Source: Cognatiyoonia sediminum
GTDB taxonomy: Bacteria > Pseudomonadota > Alphaproteobacteria > Rhodobacterales > Rhodobacteraceae
Direction: 5' to 3'
Assembly: GCF_900129845.1 (NCBI RefSeq)
Contig: NZ_FQXB01000002.1
Span: 1 to 64,000 of the forward strand
DNA: 64,000 nucleotides
Part shown: piece after piece, positions 61,400-64,000 of the stretch
How the letters are laid out: every line of letters starts with the position of its first letter
Position numbering within the stretch: position 1 is the first letter of the stretch
Program-made: the position numbers and the translations under genes
The notes under the pieces: generated by a model
What the model was told of the DNA's origin: nothing
Databases searched by the model: none
The model's input: only the letters and a program-made list of their open reading frames with translations

Positions 61400-62629
61400 T
61401 TATGCCCACTCTCCGGCCCGCATAACCGGAACAATGGTTCCATCTTTCTTGATCCCATCGATGTCCACAGCATCCGAACCCATCATCCAATCCACATGGA
61501 TCAAGCTTTGGTTGCCGCCGAGTTGCTGAAGCTCCTCTGGTTTCAATTCGCTGCCGCCCTTGATCGTGTCGGCGTAACATTGGCCCAAAGCAATGTGGCA
61601 AGAGGCGTTTTCGTCAAACAGCGTGTTGTAGAACAACGTGCCAGACTGACTGATCGGCGAGGAATGCGGGACGAGTGCGACTTCACCGATACGACTGGCC
61701 CCATCGTCGGTTTTCAGGAGGGCTTGCAACACGTCTTCACCCTTAGTGGCGGAGGCCTCGACAATCTTTCCTGCTTCAAACCGCACTTTGATATTCTCGA
61801 TCAGGCTCCCCTGATGCGCGAGCGGCTTGGTGGCAGAGACTGTTCCCTCGACCTTGTAGGCGTGTGGGCAGGTGAACACCTCTTCGGTCGGTATGTTGGG
61901 CTGACACGTCACGCCATTCAACGCAGGAGAAGCACCACCTTTCCAAATGTGCCCTTCAGCAAGGCCAAGGTTCAGGTCGGTCCCGGGGCCGGTGTAGTGA
62001 AGGGCGGCGAAGTTCATTTCATTCAGCCAATCCACGCGCTTTTTCAGGTTTGCTGTATGATCTGCCCAATTGGCGACCGGATCATCGCCATCCAGTCTGG
62101 AGGCGTCATAGATCGCGTCCATGAGCTTGCCTTGCGCCTCTTCCACAGGCAACTCCGGGAACACGCGAGAGGCCCAAGCCGCACCGGGGTAGGCGACGAT
62201 GTTCCAGTTGACTTCAAAACCCACGATCGGTTCCATCGCGGGTTTCGCGGCGATGGATGTCGCTTTGGATAGGCGCGCTACTTTTTCTGGGTCTTGATCG
62301 GCCAAGAGCATAGGATCGTCGCCGGTAATCGCCATACGCGCAGCGCCATTTTTGTAGGCCTGCGCCATGCCCTCAAATAGCCAAGCCGGAGCCTTGTCAA
62401 AGCTTTCATCGGACGCGTTTTCATACCGTGCCAAGGTGATAGCGTCGTCATTGAAGAACGGTGTCACGATCCCTGCTCCTGCTTTGTAAGCGTGGACAGC
62501 GATGCGCTGCACCAGTTCCAAAGCAGCCATTGGCGCCGTGATGACCAGATCCTGACCGGGTTGAAGATTTACACCTGTTCGGACCGCTACTTCTGCAAGG
62601 CGATCGAGTTTTTGGGGATCAATGGTCAT
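61400..62629 (-). CDS. M29-family aminopeptidase
   Basis: 409 residues from ATG 62629 (AGGAG upstream; an 18-codon frame upstream is not needed). LQPGQDLVITAPMAALELVQ, NLGLAEGHIWKGG, NIPTEEVFTCPHAYKVEGTV, ELLKTDDG-like VLQALLKTDDGASRIGEVAL, LFDENASCHIALGQCYA and HVDWMMGSDAVDIDG form the M29 (thermophilic-metalloprotease/AmpS) family with its metal Glu and His residues. A broad-specificity cytoplasmic aminopeptidase. Divergent from uvrB. Confidence 0.95.
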   Translation of the reverse strand: MTIDPQKLDRLAEVAVRTGVNLQPGQDLVITAPMAALELVQRIAVHAYKAGAGIVTPFFNDDAITLARYENASDESFDKAPAWLFEGMAQAYKNGAARMAITGDDPMLLADQDPEKVARLSKATSIAAKPAMEPIVGFEVNWNIVAYPGAAWASRVFPELPVEEAQGKLMDAIYDASRLDGDDPVANWADHTANLKKRVDWLNEMNFAALHYTGPGTDLNLGLAEGHIWKGGASPALNGVTCQPNIPTEEVFTCPHAYKVEGTVSATKPLAHQGSLIENIKVRFEAGKIVEASATKGEDVLQALLKTDDGASRIGEVALVPHSSPISQSGTLFYNTLFDENASCHIALGQCYADTIKGGSELKPEELQQLGGNQSLIHVDWMMGSDAVDIDGIKKDGTIVPVMRAGEWA

Positions 62630-62732
62630 GACAGGCTCCTTGGCGGTTTTTCCGGAACCTACGCCGCTCTCCTGTGAGGTCAACCACCACTCCCTGACAT
62701 TCTACTGACAAAACCTGTCAGGAGGAGGCCTT

Positions 62733-62747
62733 GAACCCAACTCGAAT
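62733..62747. promoter_or_regulatory. imperfect LexA-box candidate before uvrB
   Basis: GAAC (62733-62736), seven bases, then GAAT (62744-62747) is one base from the alphaproteobacterial SOS box GAAC-N7-GAAC, and lies 38 bases before the uvrB start. Nearby CCTGACA (62693-62699) and TGTCAGG (62716-62722) form an inverted repeat. Confidence 0.35.
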
Positions 62748-62784
62748 TGGCACAACTATAGAGACCTGATCTTAGGAGACCTTT

Positions 62785-64000
62785 ATGGCCTACGCTCACT
62801 CCGACAAGCGCGAAATCGAAGATGCGGCCTATCTGTCGAACCCAGCACCCAACGTGCGGGAGCGGGAGAAGATGGAGGGCGGCATTCAATTCAAAATGGT
62901 GACGGAGTTTGAGCCGGCTGGGGATCAGCCGACGGCCATTACAGAATTGGCGGATGGGGTTCGGGATGGCGAACGCGATCAGGTGCTTTTAGGTGCGACC
63001 GGTACGGGTAAGACCTTTACCATGGCGAAAGTCATCGAGGAAACGCAGCGCCCCGCGATCATTCTCGCCCCGAACAAAACCTTGGCTGCCCAGCTTTATG
63101 GCGAGTTCAAAGGGTTCTTCCCCGATAACGCGGTTGAGTACTTCGTCAGCTACTATGATTACTACCAACCCGAAGCCTACGTCGCGCGGTCGGATACTTA
63201 CATTGAGAAAGAAAGTCAGATCAACGAACAGATCGACCGCATGCGCCACTCGGCCACGCGGGCGTTGTTGGAGCGGGATGATGTGATCATCGTGGCGTCT
63301 GTCTCTTGCATCTACGGTATCGGCTCGGTCGAGACCTATGGTGCGATGACCCAAGATATCCATGCGGGCAAAATGTATGATCAGCGCAAGATCATGGCCG
63401 ATCTGATCGCCCAGCAATACCGCCGCAACGATCAGGCATTTCAGCGCGGCACCTTCCGCGTGCGCGGTGACAGCCTGGAGATTTGGCCCGCCCACTTGGA
63501 CGATCGCGCTTGGAAGCTGTCTTTCTTTGGTGAAGAATTGGAGAACATAACGGAGTTTGATCCTCTAACTGGCGAGAAAACAGATACGTTCGACAAAGTT
63601 CGAGTCTACGCCAATTCGCACTACGTGACGCCAAAGCCGACGATGCAGCAGGCGATCATTGGCATTAAGAAAGAGCTGAAAATCCGGCTCGATCAACTGG
63701 TGAATGACGGTAAGCTTCTGGAAGCGCAACGATTGGAGCAGCGCACAAATTTCGATCTTGAGATGTTGGAAGCAACCGGCGTTTGCAACGGAATTGAAAA
63801 CTATTCTCGCTACTTGACCGGTCGGGCGCCGGGCGAGCCTCCGCCTACATTGTTCGAGTTCATTCCAGATCATGCGATTGTCTTCGCCGATGAAAGCCAC
63901 GTCAGTGTTCCGCAAATCGGCGGGATGTATAAAGGCGACTACAGGCGCAAGTTCACCTTGGCCGAACATGGCTTCCGCCTGCCCTCTTGCATGGACAACC
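62785..64000 (+). CDS. uvrB: excinuclease ABC subunit B (5' part, runs off the end)
   Basis: The first 405 codons of UvrB. About 35 alphaproteobacterial extra residues precede [11 protein letters not shown]; then Walker [33 protein letters not shown], the [11 protein letters not shown] beta-hairpin, [13 protein letters not shown], and [20 protein letters not shown]. It verifies damage with UvrA in nucleotide excision repair and loads UvrC. GGAGACC lies before the ATG; a degenerate SOS box lies upstream. Confidence 0.97.
   Translation, partial: MAYAHSDKREIEDAAYLSNPAPNVREREKMEGGIQFKMVTEFEPAGDQPTAITELADGVRDGERDQVLLGATGTGKTFTMAKVIEETQRPAIILAPNKTLAAQLYGEFKGFFPDNAVEYFVSYYDYYQPEAYVARSDTYIEKESQINEQIDRMRHSATRALLERDDVIIVASVSCIYGIGSVETYGAMTQDIHAGKMYDQRKIMADLIAQQYRRNDQAFQRGTFRVRGDSLEIWPAHLDDRAWKLSFFGEELENITEFDPLTGEKTDTFDKVRVYANSHYVTPKPTMQQAIIGIKKELKIRLDQLVNDGKLLEAQRLEQRTNFDLEMLEATGVCNGIENYSRYLTGRAPGEPPPTLFEFIPDHAIVFADESHVSVPQIGGMYKGDYRRKFTLAEHGFRLPSCMDN

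Noticed and set aside
61496-62272. 258-codon frame opposite the M29 aminopeptidase
   Set aside because: Antisense shadow; the minus-strand protein is fully recognisable.

Overview
The window reads as chromosome of a marine Rhodobacterales alphaproteobacterium of the Roseobacter group. Pointers to this are an irr-like Fur-family gene divergent from fabA, the fab genes fabA/fabB/fabI, the ihfB-lapA-trpF-trpB run downstream of rpsA-cmk-aroA, an NDUFS4-type complex I subunit, an RTX protein ending in a Hint domain, and a SAM/SAH riboswitch in front of metK, a class known mainly from this order. Most of the window is housekeeping DNA with short intergenic gaps. I see no rRNA, insertion sequence, transposase, integrase, prophage or CRISPR array.

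Layout. 1-2.6 kb: visibly AT-richer accessory DNA with a secreted unknown protein, a zinc-ribbon/YbjQ protein, a GIY-YIG-type T5orf172 protein and two probable gene remnants, ending at the 3' end of tRNA-Ser(GCU). 2.9-4.6 kb: a secreted nidogen-like/RTX/Hint protein. 4.7-14 kb: AraC-SDR pair, ychF, an MtfA-like peptidase, trpA, a MarR-nitroreductase operon with a candidate operator, lldD, and an MFS gene whose start codon lies in a strong hairpin. 14-22 kb: LysR, L25, DUF418, a LysR/epimerase divergon, then the overlapping chain pth-DUF2332-serine hydrolase-DUF2237. 22.2-23.6 kb: a membrane-anchored LuxR regulator and two exported PepSY-like proteins with long Asp/Glu tails. 23.8-34 kb: trpB, trpF, lapA, ihfB, a small exported protein behind an array of TTCACA boxes, an msrB-like gene, rpsA, a CAT-like gene, cmk and aroA.

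34-42 kb is a minus-strand block, trmB, metK, lnt, corC, ybeY, phoH, a DUF2059 gene and miaB, concerned with tRNA and rRNA maturation, SAM supply and envelope lipoproteins. 42-48.5 kb: a conserved unknown, irr, fabA, then about 2 kb of unrelated DNA (rpiB, a methyltransferase, a membrane ORF, a decapitated LysR gene) before fabB and fabI. Next come a 31-residue membrane microprotein and a SlyD-like FKBP. 49-52.7 kb: four overlapping genes (HAD, alpha/beta hydrolase, PLP dehydratase, endo/exonuclease/phosphatase). A structured RNA-like intergenic element follows, then pcaD, a Tet-type MFS exporter, a zinc alcohol dehydrogenase, a frameshifted GNAT gene, an enolase-superfamily gene, a PlsC-like/CdsA-like pair, a CAP lipoprotein, tRNA-Arg(UCU), bluB, NDUFS4, an M29 aminopeptidase and the first part of uvrB, which runs off the end.

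Best candidates for something undescribed: the acidic-tail PepSY pair with its coupled membrane LuxR regulator (22.2-23.75 kb); the nearly helically phased TTCACA array (26.71-26.87 kb); the start-codon hairpin of the MFS gene (13.71-13.74 kb); the structured RNA at 52.76-52.86 kb; and the microprotein at 48.37-48.46 kb. Gene decay is visible in at least three places: a 20-bp tandem duplication that shifts the frame near 31.37 kb, the GNAT frameshift near 56.3 kb, and the truncated LysR near 45.6 kb. All family calls come from reading the sequence, without database searches.
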